DNA of 64,000 bases, from IMG/VR virus record IMGVR_UViG_3300025110_000009, positions 1-64,000 of that record; one strand, written 5' to 3'. Below the pieces are notes generated by a model, which saw nothing but the letters and a program-made list of their open reading frames with translations, did not search any database and was not told the origin of the DNA. Every line of letters begins with the position of its first letter. Positions within the stretch are counted from its first letter, which is position 1. A program made the translations under genes and the position numbers. The stretch is from a virus. This document shows, piece by piece, positions 6,752 through 13,282 of the stretch.

Positions 6752-7032
6752 TAGGGAGGTTGTGTATAACGTAGTCTCTGGATACAGTTCTACTCCCGCA
6801 TTATGCGCCCAAAGGCGCAATCTAAATGTAAAATGGGGGGAGGTAGAATCTGGATACAGAACAAGTTATAACTGTTTCAACCGTACGTTACCCCATGTCG
6901 GGTTATGTAGATGCGGGCGTTAAACTTGCAAACTGAGGAGTCCACTTCAGGCAACATTTAGATTAGGCCTTTGGCCCTTACACCTGAGTTTAACTCCCTC
7001 TCTTTGCAAGTTTAACTTGCATACTTACTAAA
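6752..7032. ncRNA. Array unit 4: two box A elements in opposite orientation
   Basis: Minus-oriented copy: TTCTAC (6788-6793) pairs with GTAGAA (6843-6848) and encloses hairpin 6805-6818 (GCGCC/GGCGC) next to AATCTAAATGT (6819-6829), the reverse complement of box A. Plus-oriented copy: 6919-6932 pairs with 7003-7016 over 14 perfect base pairs and encloses ACATTTAGATT (6954-6964) followed by hairpin GGCC/GGCC (6966-6976). Between them lies a segment starting GTTACCCCATGTC that has a counterpart in the unit after 9516. Confidence 0.6.
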
Positions 7033-7040
7033 CCATATGG
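7033..7040. repeat. CCATATGG palindrome, copy 5
   Basis: Context CTAAACCATATGGTGGGATA, directly upstream of a shared promoter block. Confidence 0.8.
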
Positions 7041-7095
7041 TGGGATACTTTGTGTAAATTACACCTCATATATTCACCCTTAATCATAAGAATGG
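7041..7095 (+). promoter_or_regulatory. Shared promoter block for a gene-free unit
   Basis: After the palindrome come TACTTTGT, then ACACCTCATATATTCA (7061-7076), then AAGAATGG (7088-7095). This matches the blocks at 7496-7550 and 8194-8246 that precede genes. Here no gene follows, so it predicts transcription of the structured stretch 7090-7487. Confidence 0.65.
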
Positions 7096-7487
7096 TGACC
7101 TTCGCGAGTCACCACGGATTGGCTGAACAACACCATCGTTAGGGTGTAAAGCAACCGTAATGGGCCTTAGCGGGCCACCGAGTCGTTCTTACAAAGGAAA
7201 GGCAGGACAACACCCTTAGCGGGGTATTACGGGGTAAGCGCGGGTTAGAACTGTATACTCAAAGATATGTAGAACTAACGCCCATGCGTCTTTATTGGTA
7301 ATCGAAAGAGAGTCCAATATCCACTTCATTTGCTCAGTCGGGTCTGAGAGTGCCTTAGGAAAGCACGAAACAAAACCCATTCAGACTCCTAGCGGAGAAT
7401 CGTAAGCCTCAGACATGGAATCACGGTAGTTTAGCCCATGTTTAAATCTGAGCAATTCTCCCGTCTGGTTTTTGACACAAAGTAAAA
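7090..7487 (+). ncRNA. Array unit 5: probable transcribed structured RNA
   Basis: No gene in about 400 bases although a promoter block stands upstream. It contains GGTGAC/GTCACC around TTCG (near 7093-7113) and three hairpins whose loops read CTTAGCG or CTAGCG: GGCC/GGCC near 7162, ACCC/GGGT near 7212, and CTCC/GGAG near 7386. The loops are conserved and the stems are not. The two neighbouring box families are absent. Confidence 0.45.
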
Positions 7488-7495
7488 CCATATGG
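7488..7495. repeat. CCATATGG palindrome, copy 6
   Basis: Flanked by an outer inverted repeat CAAAGTAA/TTACTTTG, so the whole site can form a hairpin or cruciform. Confidence 0.8.
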
Positions 7496-7550
7496 TGTGT
7501 TACTTTGTATTAAATACACCTCATATGTTCATACCGGATTATAACAATGG
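7496..7550 (+). promoter_or_regulatory. Promoter block of array protein B
   Basis: TTACTTTGT, then ACACCTCATATGTTCA (7516-7531), then AACAATGG (7543-7550). Same spacing as the copies at 7041 and 8194. CATATGTT is a weaker TATA-like box. The leader to the gene start at 7602 is about 50 bases. Confidence 0.65.
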
Positions 7551-7601
7551 AGAGGAATTTTAGGGGCGCAAACCTATCTATCCTTTTTGGAGATGAATAA
7601 C

Positions 7602-8138
7602 ATGAGCAATGAAATAGATGACAACAAGTGGGAAACAAAGAAAACTGACCTTGAAGAGTGGTTCGCAGTTAATCCAGACCAAAGCGATTTGGCTATGATT
7701 GTGCGTTCAATGTTCGCTCTCGGAGATGCTAACCCTAGCACCCGAAAGAGATATTGGAACTCTATCGTAGGTGTATTCACCGATGTGGCAAATTCGCCTA
7801 TTGGACAGGGCCGCAAGTCCCTTATGGATACTGCAACGAAGTCTTCCTTCGACCTTTACCTTAATGACACCCTTTTCGTGTCCCTACGCGACACCGTTTA
7901 CCCTTTGGTATACGCAACCGCTAGAACACACGGAAAGTCCGGTGGTGTGCTTTATCGCACCCTTGAGGATGGGGCTACGACCTATGCAACGGATGGCGTT
8001 AAGAAGGAGCGATTGTTCCTCAATGCGGCATTCAATGCACACGCAAACGGAGATATGTCAAAGAAATACCATTGGGATGGTTCTTACGAGAACGGTTATC
8101 CTGTGGTATCCTTCATCGGAGGCGATGAGGAGGAATAG
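7602..8138 (+). CDS. Array-associated protein B
   Basis: 178 residues from ATG 7602, which has a GGAG ribosome site nine bases upstream; in-frame TTG 7587 and ATG 7593 are alternatives. It shares GD-NPSTR, THGKSGG followed by Leu-Tyr, and a C-terminal ----WDGS with the divergent gene at 5281-5790. Predicted mostly helical, with an acidic end (GGDEEE). Codon use favours CTC, ACC, TCC and CGC more than neighbours, as in the capsid gene, implying high expression. It is isolated between palindromes 6 and 7 with its own promoter. Function unknown; it may bind the repeats or their transcripts. Confidence 0.8.
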   Translation: MSNEIDDNKWETKKTDLEEWFAVNPDQSDLAMIVRSMFALGDANPSTRKRYWNSIVGVFTDVANSPIGQGRKSLMDTATKSSFDLYLNDTLFVSLRDTVYPLVYATARTHGKSGGVLYRTLEDGATTYATDGVKKERLFLNAAFNAHANGDMSKKYHWDGSYENGYPVVSFIGGDEEE

Positions 8139-8185
8139 GTGGGTTTTGCGCCCCTCTCCACCTCTCCGGTTTAACGCAAAGCAAA

Positions 8186-8193
8186 CCATATGG
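8186..8193. repeat. CCATATGG palindrome, copy 7
   Basis: Flanked by an outer inverted repeat GCAAAGCA/TGCTTTGC. Compared with copy 6 (CAAAGTAA/TTACTTTG), both arms change together, so the pairing is preserved. Confidence 0.85.
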
Positions 8194-8246
8194 TAGTGTG
8201 CTTTGCTAACACTCACCTGATATATTCATCTCCCAACATAAGAATG
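8194..8246 (+). promoter_or_regulatory. Promoter block of the 8244-9468 operon
   Basis: GTGCTTTGC, then ACTCACCTGATATATTCA (8211-8228), then AAGAATG (8240-8246). GATATATT is TATA-like. Start of transcription near 8245 would coincide with the first ATG of the gene, implying a leaderless or nearly leaderless message. Confidence 0.7.
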
Positions 8247-8447
8247 ATTCAAATGATGAACGAGAATAATGAAACAATACCAATAACTGAGCCAAAATAC
8301 GTGCTAGAAGTTAAGCATATGAAATCGGGGTCTGCCCTTGTTCTATGTATTAGCAAACTACGGGTATCTGGTGATAACCTAAAGGAAGTAATGGCTGATA
8401 TGCAATCTGCACTATCAGACTACGTTGAAGCGATAGGTGATGAATGA
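8244..8447 (+). CDS. Hypothetical 67-residue protein
   Basis: Start candidates are ATG 8244, 8253 and 8256; I use 8244 because it coincides with the expected transcription start. The longer open frame back to 8190 would cross the promoter and is rejected. The protein has strands (KYVLEVKHMKSGSALVLCI) followed by a helix (NLKEVMADMQSALSDYVEAIG), an alpha/beta mini-fold. First gene of a small operon ending at 9468. No family recognised. Confidence 0.6.
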   Translation: MIQMMNENNETIPITEPKYVLEVKHMKSGSALVLCISKLRVSGDNLKEVMADMQSALSDYVEAIGDE

Positions 8448-9166
8448 TGACTATCTATGAGAGAAAGATGGAAATAGTCTTTGATACAGATATGTCAGAA
8501 GTCAACTTTCACCCTAATAAGGTGCAGAGTATGTTGTATGATAGAGGCATAGCACAGACTAGTAACTATAACTATGATAATCCTGAGGATGATGCTAGAT
8601 TATACGGCTTTCAATCAACGGACGATACAACCACTACTTATGCAGTAACTGATGAAAACGGTCAAGTCCTTATGGAGTTAGATTACAGTAGTCAAGCAAG
8701 ACTAGCACAGAAGGGATTGACAGACTATGGTATTAATACTGATGTAGCAGTAGTTCAGACTACAAAGACTATGGATAAGTGGATGCGCGTAAGAGGCCCA
8801 TATCTAGGTATTTACTTTGGGCCTACTAATGGCACACAGTCCTTTTATGGTAGAGCCATGCTGAAATATGACGATAACGTAACTTTGTTAACAAGACTTG
8901 ATAATTACGGTCATACCTACACTCTAACCTTTTGGATTACTTATGAAGTGGAGTCAATAACAGATAGAAAGGCAGTAGAAGATAGAGTTGTTCAAGTCCC
9001 ATTGGCAGAGATGCTAAGAATACGCAAGGCAGTAGAAAGTACCCTTACAGAATTAAGTGCTTGTGAAGTAACACATACTGTTGATTGCGAAACGAAGATA
9101 ATTAGTGAGGCTTCATATCAATGCTCCCCAGAAACAACTAAACTTGTAATGGGGGAAGAGGAATGA
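8444..9166 (+). CDS. Hypothetical 240-residue protein
   Basis: Begins MMTIYERKMEIVF; the preceding stop region doubles as the ribosome site GGTGATGA. A strand-rich middle (TTYAVTDENGQVLMELDYS, LLTRLDNYGHTYTLTFWITYEV) and a helical C-terminal third with several Cys are visible. No known motif. It is coupled to the gene before (ATGATG) and after (ATGA). Confidence 0.75.
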   Translation: MMTIYERKMEIVFDTDMSEVNFHPNKVQSMLYDRGIAQTSNYNYDNPEDDARLYGFQSTDDTTTTYAVTDENGQVLMELDYSSQARLAQKGLTDYGINTDVAVVQTTKTMDKWMRVRGPYLGIYFGPTNGTQSFYGRAMLKYDDNVTLLTRLDNYGHTYTLTFWITYEVESITDRKAVEDRVVQVPLAEMLRIRKAVESTLTELSACEVTHTVDCETKIISEASYQCSPETTKLVMGEEE

Positions 9167-9300
9167 AATATACTGCTTTCTGTGAATGTGGTTTTGAAAC
9201 CCCTCCTGTTGAGTATGATGAAGAAATTGATTGGGGCTTGTTACAGGCCCACCAAGAGTTTTGTAAAATATATGCTATTGGTAAAAAGGAGGAAGAGTAA
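9163..9300 (+). CDS. 45-residue small protein with Cys motif
   Basis: Begins MKYTAFCECGFETPP and ends KKEEE. CEC and a later His/Cys (HQEFC) resemble a C2HC zinc knuckle. Overlaps the previous stop (ATGA) and the next start (TAATG). Function unknown. Confidence 0.6.
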   Translation: MKYTAFCECGFETPPVEYDEEIDWGLLQAHQEFCKIYAIGKKEEE

Positions 9301-9386
9301 TGAGAGATACTCTTCCTCCTGATTGTAAAGAATGTGATTCCTCGTTCTATTGGTGCTGGTTTAATGGATGTAAAAATAATGATTGA
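9300..9386 (+). CDS. 28-residue cysteine-rich peptide
   Basis: MRDTLPPDCKECDSSFYW followed by CWFNGCKNND. CxxC and a second Cys pair suggest zinc or disulfide cross-linking. Preceded by GGAGGAAGAG, a strong ribosome site. Coupled on both sides. Confidence 0.5.
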   Translation: MRDTLPPDCKECDSSFYWCWFNGCKNND

Positions 9387-9468
9387 GATATGTAATAACT
9401 GCGGAATGGAATTAGGCGATTTAAGAGTAAAAATGGGTAATTGCTGTAAAATCGTAACAATGAAGTAA
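9379..9468 (+). CDS. 29-residue zinc-ribbon peptide
   Basis: Begins MIEICNNCGMELGDL and contains CNNC and a CC pair 15 residues later. It overlaps the preceding peptide by eight bases. A CCCG/CGGG hairpin follows at 9473-9484 and the next palindrome at 9508. Confidence 0.5.
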   Translation: MIEICNNCGMELGDLRVKMGNCCKIVTMK

Positions 9469-9472
9469 GTCC

Positions 9473-9484
9473 CGTTATCGGGCA
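9473..9484 (+). terminator. Hairpin after the 8244-9468 operon
   Basis: CCCG TTAT CGGG directly after the last stop. No long T run follows, so termination may depend on the palindrome region 30 bases on, or this is a 3'-end stabiliser. Confidence 0.4.
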
Positions 9485-9507
9485 TTCTGTTAGCAAAGCA
9501 CAGCCTA

Positions 9508-9515
9508 CCATATGG
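9508..9515. repeat. CCATATGG palindrome, copy 8
   Basis: Extended to CTACCATATGGTAG as in copy 4. Confidence 0.8.
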
Positions 9516-9791
9516 TAGTGAGGTTAAATGAACGAAGTGAGATAACCTGAAGGGAACCAAGTATGAACGCTTAAGCGTTAATCTAAATGTCAAATACAGG
9601 TTCCGTTCAGGAGATACTACGGAGTGAATGTTGGGATTAACCGAATGTTACCCGATGTCTGGTTATGTAGGGTTGTGCTTAAGGTGAGTAACCCGGTAGA
9701 ATTTCCAACACTACCGCTTAGGCTCGTTCTTAAGAACAGCCGTGTTTAACATTCTACATAGGTTACCACCTTAAACCAACCACTTACTAAA
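9516..9791. ncRNA. Array unit 6: one box A and one box B element
   Basis: Minus-oriented box A: GGAACC (9553-9558) pairs with GGTTCC (9599-9604), enclosing hairpin AACGC/GCGTT (9566-9579) and AATCTAAATGT (9580-9590). Plus-oriented box B: GTAGAAT (9696-9702) pairs with ATTCTAC (9751-9757), inside it AACAC (9707-9711) with GTGTT (9742-9746), then GCTTAGGCT (9716-9724) and hairpin GTTC/GAAC (9726-9737). Organisation parallels unit 4. No gene. Confidence 0.6.
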
Positions 9792-9799
9792 CCATATGG
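9792..9799. repeat. CCATATGG palindrome, copy 9
   Basis: Context TACTAAACCATATGGTTGTTAA, same left flank as copy 5. Confidence 0.8.
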
Positions 9800-10107
9800 T
9801 TGTTAATTAAAAAAGAAAAGGTCTGGTGAGTTGTGATGATGTTAACATAATCTTTTAGCGTACGATAACAGCCGAAGGTAGTTAGCGTACATAAGAGAGT
9901 CGTAAGACTCAGCCTAAGCGGTACTGTCTTGATAAAAGTTTATGATTAGCATCTGAACTGTTTGAGACAGACCATAAATCAAAAGAACCCGATATGGGAT
10001 TATCTTGCTAGGAGTAAGGCCTAAACAGTTACGCACCCACATTTAGATTTAGACTCTTAGGAGCCTAAAGTGCGACATTGTTTATGCCTTACTCCATGAC
10101 TAAGTAA
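9800..10107. ncRNA. Array unit 7: box B (minus) and box A (plus)
   Basis: Minus-oriented box B: hairpin GAGTC/GACTC (9897-9910) followed by AGCCTAAGC (9911-9919), with a weak GTAC/GTAC outer pairing. Plus-oriented box A: GGAGTAAGGC (10011-10020) pairs with GCCTTACTCC (10086-10095), then CGCAC with GTGCG, enclosing ACATTTAGATT (10039-10049) and an overlapping hairpin with TTTAG-CTC/GAG-CTAAA arms. No gene. Confidence 0.6.
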
Positions 10108-10115
10108 CCATATGG
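10108..10115. repeat. CCATATGG palindrome, copy 10
   Basis: Context AAGTAACCATATGGTAGTGTAATG. Confidence 0.8.
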
Positions 10116-10452
10116 TAGTGTAATGAAATGTATGTAAACGTAGAGGATTGGAGAGGCAGAGTATTGTGCAGGGATTGCTAAAGCAAGAGTCTAAACGTCC
10201 CGGAATTTACTCTGCTCTCCAATGCAACGGAGTGAATACATTTCATGTTAGTGTAACGGCATATATCCCCATTTATCGGGCAATGTCTTATATGGACATT
10301 TGGGTATTACAAGGAAGTAAACGACCAAGCACCCTGCCGCTGTGTTAACTACGAACTACCGCTTAGGCTCTATTTATGAATAGAGTTCTATTAACACCGC
10401 GCAAGTGCTGGCGTTTACTCCTTGTAATACCGTAATACGTCCTAATAGACAA
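10116..10452 (+). ncRNA. Array unit 8: two long hairpin elements, the second with box B
   Basis: First element: 10123-10133 pairs perfectly with 10236-10246 (11 bp); inside it 10147-10163 pairs with 10208-10223 (16 bp, one bulge). Second: 10304-10323 pairs with 10412-10430 (19 bp, one bulge); inside, GTGTTAA (10342-10348) pairs with TTAACAC (10391-10397), enclosing GCTTAGGCT (10361-10369) and hairpin CTATT/AATAG (10370-10383). A 66-codon frame at 10148-10348 crosses both helices and is rejected as a gene. Confidence 0.65.
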
Positions 10453-10460
10453 CCATATGG
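10453..10460. repeat. CCATATGG palindrome, copy 11 (last)
   Basis: Context AGACAACCATATGGAACGATG. The array ends after one more folded element; a partial site (CCATATGC) lies near 10599. Confidence 0.8.
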
Positions 10461-10954
10461 AACGATGTAAACAAACGATGAGTATTCAGAGAATGAGGCC
10501 AATAATAAGTGCTATCACTATTATGCTCCATTGAACGCTGAATACGACTATCGTTGTTGGAAGAAGTTCCTGACGGGTCTATGTATTTTACATGACCATA
10601 TGCTTTGGGTCGATTTTTTTCTTTTAATATTCTAATGATTTGTTTAGTTATAACAGGCTTAAAATGTTAATTGTGTCAAGTCACATTCTAAATAGTAGGC
10701 GCACATGGGTCATATAGAGAGAGCGCACCAAAGGTAAAGGTGCATAATTAACTATTAATAAATCGCGGGTCGCGTAAAGAGATACAAGAGATTAATACGT
10801 TTTTATCTAGTTAAATAAACAATAAACTATTTTTATTCTGGGAATAGGATAAAAAGAGCAAAAGAAAAATCGCAAGTGGCAAATAAATGACGGGCCAAAT
10901 TTTCAGTTTTAATGGTTAAATAAGTTAAACCGGGCGACAATTAGGAGGGATAGT
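10461..10954 (+). other. End of array and leader of the rightward operon
   Basis: The first 100 bases fold as nested arms: AACGAT with ATCGTT, GTATTCAG with CTGAATAC, and ATAATA-GTG with CAC-TATTAT. A T-rich run (near 10614-10626) follows, consistent with termination. The remaining 300 bases are AT-rich without a gene and should contain the promoter of the large rightward operon, whose first ribosome site is GGAGGG at 10944. I cannot pick one TATA box with confidence. Confidence 0.45.
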
Positions 10955-11032
10955 ATGGCAGAAAGACATCCAAATGGGGAATGTAAATTTTTCAAGGACT
11001 TTATGAAGACATTAATCGAGGCAGAAGAATGA
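10955..11032 (+). CDS. 25-residue leader peptide
   Basis: MAERHPNGECKFFKDFMKTL, ending IEAEE. Preceded by the strong ribosome site TAGGAGGGATAGT and overlapping the next start (ATGA). First reading frame of the tagged-protein operon. It lacks the W-tag but has a similar amphipathic helix (FFKDFMKTLIEAEE). It may serve translational coupling or be a tiny protein. Confidence 0.5.
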   Translation: MAERHPNGECKFFKDFMKTLIEAEE

Positions 11033-12168
11033 GTTGGGGAGACATCCTAAAGGCTCGTAAAACTTACGATAGTGCAGATGACTATATTAAAGATACCGAA
11101 GAGAGGTATAGAAACAAATTGCTTGATAGTGCCCGTAAACTCACGCCTGAAGAAGCGCGTGAAAGAAAGGAGCGTGAAGACGCTACAGAAGCCTATGCTA
11201 AAAAACACGGTATAGGTTGGGAAGATAGAAGGGCTTCTGCGTATCAAAGTGATGTTAACAGGGGCAGGGGTAAAACTAGACTTCACGAATATGATGTTTT
11301 AGATGATAGTGATGAAGTTCAACGAGATGTTATGGACGAAACTATGATTGATGACAAATTAGATGTTTACACGGACGATTCTTGTAGGGACGAATTAAAG
11401 AACTTGCTTGATAAGGTAAACACTAAAACAAAGAGTTTAGAATCTGAAGTGCTTCATGAGATGCGAAGAGAACATAATATTAGCAATATTCCAAACTTTA
11501 ATAAGTATATGACTAATAGAACTTATACAGATAGTATACCAGAGGAGATTGCTTGTATGGCATTAAGGAAGATTAAGGTAACTCCTATGGGTAAAAAGGA
11601 AGTTTTAGGCCCATTAGATAAAAATGGCAATCCTTGGAAAGAAACATCTGCTAAACCTGCTCCTTTTGATGAAGAAATGGGTAGGTCATTAAAGCCCGCA
11701 GAAGACGTAGTATCAGAAACAAGTTCTGCTGACCCTGATTTTACGAAGTTTGTAGAAAGCAGGTGGAAAAGACGTTCTTTATGGCAGAGCGGAGTACCTC
11801 CTTTTGATTTCAAAGAAGGATTTAGATGGGCAGATAATGATTATAACAAATTAATAGGTCTAGTTAGAGAGAGGGAAGCAGAAATTCTTAGAGATATTAA
11901 AGACGACTATGAAAGAAAGAAGAAAAAGACAGGCACAAGCAGGCAAAGGTTCGTAGGTGCAAAATCTTCAACTGATGAAAAGTATCATATTGTTAGATAT
12001 TATGCTTGGAGAACTTCTCGTAATGATAAACATCATATGTATGTTAATACTCTAAACATTAGAAAAGGGGATAAAATAATATACAAGATTGGCTATGTTA
12101 TTAATACTGGAGTAACACTTACAGCATCACAAAAAAGTGCGTTTGATAAAGAAGCAGATTGGAGGTAA
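11029..12168 (+). CDS. Tagged protein 1, 379 residues, unknown function
   Basis: Starts with the shared tag MSWGDILKAR. It is highly charged, with a long basic/acidic helical first half (EEARERKEREDATEAYAKKH) and a C-terminal strand-rich part (YHIVRYYAWRTS, MYVNTLNIRKGDKIIYKIGY) of about 60 residues that may be a small barrel. No catalytic motif is evident. It is the first large gene of the operon. Candidate internal virion protein on the strength of the tag; function unknown. Confidence 0.8.
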   Translation: MSWGDILKARKTYDSADDYIKDTEERYRNKLLDSARKLTPEEARERKEREDATEAYAKKHGIGWEDRRASAYQSDVNRGRGKTRLHEYDVLDDSDEVQRDVMDETMIDDKLDVYTDDSCRDELKNLLDKVNTKTKSLESEVLHEMRREHNISNIPNFNKYMTNRTYTDSIPEEIACMALRKIKVTPMGKKEVLGPLDKNGNPWKETSAKPAPFDEEMGRSLKPAEDVVSETSSADPDFTKFVESRWKRRSLWQSGVPPFDFKEGFRWADNDYNKLIGLVREREAEILRDIKDDYERKKKKTGTSRQRFVGAKSSTDEKYHIVRYYAWRTSRNDKHHMYVNTLNIRKGDKIIYKIGYVINTGVTLTASQKSAFDKEADWR

Positions 12169-12172
12169 TATT

Positions 12173-12544
12173 ATGTCATGGGAAAATATCGTTAAATTTA
12201 ACATACCTAAGAAAGAAGGCGATGGGCCAAAGAAAAAGAAGTTTAAAGGTTTTACTTCTAAGAAGGATGCTAAAGATACCATGAAAGATTTTGATATTTC
12301 TAGTTTCCCAAAAGACGCTTGTTCTTCTTGGCAACCTATGGGAAGAGGATGTCATAATTTAGCAGAGTGGGCGTGTGTTACTTGTGGCGCACAATGGTGC
12401 GATGACCATAGATTTAGCGGAATGGATGGACATACTAATCAAGTGTATATTGGTAAAGACCCAAGTAAAAAGGGCAAGCGATTAGATAGGTCAGATAAGA
12501 GAAAGTGGGATGAGGAACAAAAAAAGAAAGGTGATGAGAAGTGA
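12173..12544 (+). CDS. Tagged protein 2, B-box-like zinc finger
   Basis: Starts at ATG 12173 after GGAGGT (the longer frame from 12137 lacks a ribosome site). Tag MSWENIVKFN. Residues about 46-75 contain Cys, Cys-His, CVTCGAQWCDDH, an arrangement like B-box or AN1-type zinc fingers, which bind proteins or nucleic acid. The same module recurs in the tagged protein at 21852. N- and C-terminal regions are lysine-rich. Overlaps the next gene by four bases (GTGA). Confidence 0.75.
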   Translation: MSWENIVKFNIPKKEGDGPKKKKFKGFTSKKDAKDTMKDFDISSFPKDACSSWQPMGRGCHNLAEWACVTCGAQWCDDHRFSGMDGHTNQVYIGKDPSKKGKRLDRSDKRKWDEEQKKKGDEK

Positions 12545-12858
12545 CTTGGATTCAAATATTAAAACTTGATAATGCTCAAGCAGCACGAATGATTTTAGAT
12601 GGGCCACCTAAGAATAATCCACATGAGAACAATGACCTTTGTTGTGAACACGCTAGAGAAGCAGCAGAAAACCAATTAAGAGAATATGGAGAAATTGGAA
12701 GAGGAGTATTACAAAGTTCTGAATGGAAGAACTATAATTGTAGTAGTTTAAGACAAGAATTAGAAATGTTTGCTGACATGGGAATGCCCGGAATGCAACA
12801 AATAGTAGATGCATGGGATAAATGTGCAGAAATGGGTGGTGCAAATGAACTGGTTTAA
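12541..12858 (+). CDS. Tagged protein 3 with CCE domain
   Basis: GTG start; tag MTWIQILKLD. The remainder, from 'DLCCEHAREAAE' to 'IVDAWDKCAE', matches in pattern the central part of the tagged protein at 14202 (CCE, NC/KCG, then I[VI]-x-x-W-x-x-C), so the two carry a common small helical Cys domain. Six Cys suggest metal binding or disulfides. Function unknown. Confidence 0.7.
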   Translation: MTWIQILKLDNAQAARMILDGPPKNNPHENNDLCCEHAREAAENQLREYGEIGRGVLQSSEWKNYNCSSLRQELEMFADMGMPGMQQIVDAWDKCAEMGGANELV

Positions 12859-13282
12859 GATAATGAAGATTCGTCCAAGAAAGAAAAAGAAAATTCAACC
12901 GCCTAATGTGTTTGCAGGTGAAAAGCAAGAGTCTGAACCAATAAGAAGAGTAATGGGCAGAGGAACAGCATTTGAAGAAACTCCTGCGGGACAACGACTT
13001 AAAGAAGAAATTGAAGAAAACAAAAAGAAGATGCCTGAGGCAGCAACAAGATTAGGTTCAAGTAGGGCTAAAGAAGGAGAAAAACGTTTAAGAGGTAACG
13101 AATTGTTTTCTGCAACTAGACAAAAGGCTACTAAAACTATACCTAGGAATAGATGTGCCATGTGTAGTAAAATGCTAAGTTCTCGTAATAGATTCACTAT
13201 TGACTATGGTAAGAGTGCTAAGGGTAAGCAAATTGATTTATCGTTTTGTCGAGGTTGTGCAGAAAGGATGCAGAAAAAATGA
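12845..13282 (+). CDS. Tagged protein 4, C-terminal zinc ribbon
   Basis: Starts at ATG 12845 with tag MNWFKIMKIR, followed by a very basic linker (RKKKKIQPP). A disordered, charged middle leads to a C-terminal zinc ribbon, CAMC and CRGC about 30 residues apart, with basic residues between. Looks like a nucleic-acid-binding protein with a delivery tag. Upstream in-frame starts lie within the previous gene and are not used. Confidence 0.7.
   Translation: MNWFKIMKIRPRKKKKIQPPNVFAGEKQESEPIRRVMGRGTAFEETPAGQRLKEEIEENKKKMPEAATRLGSSRAKEGEKRLRGNELFSATRQKATKTIPRNRCAMCSKMLSSRNRFTIDYGKSAKGKQIDLSFCRGCAERMQKK

Noticed and set aside
9138-9593. 151-codon minus-strand frame
   Set aside because: Antisense to the operon end and the first part of an array unit; no ribosome site.
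9830-10000. Archaeal C/D-box guide RNA in array units
   Set aside because: A GTGATGA box occurs near 9834, but no properly spaced D, C' and D' boxes, and the long helices do not fit that class.
10148-10348. 66-codon open frame
   Set aside because: It crosses both arms of two long helices in array unit 8, has no ribosome site, and the sequence is explained by base pairing.
5153-10460. CRISPR array suggested by regularly recurring palindromes
   Set aside because: The repeated core is only 8-14 bases, spacing is 214-1322 bases, and the intervals are themselves folded and contain genes. No cas gene is present.
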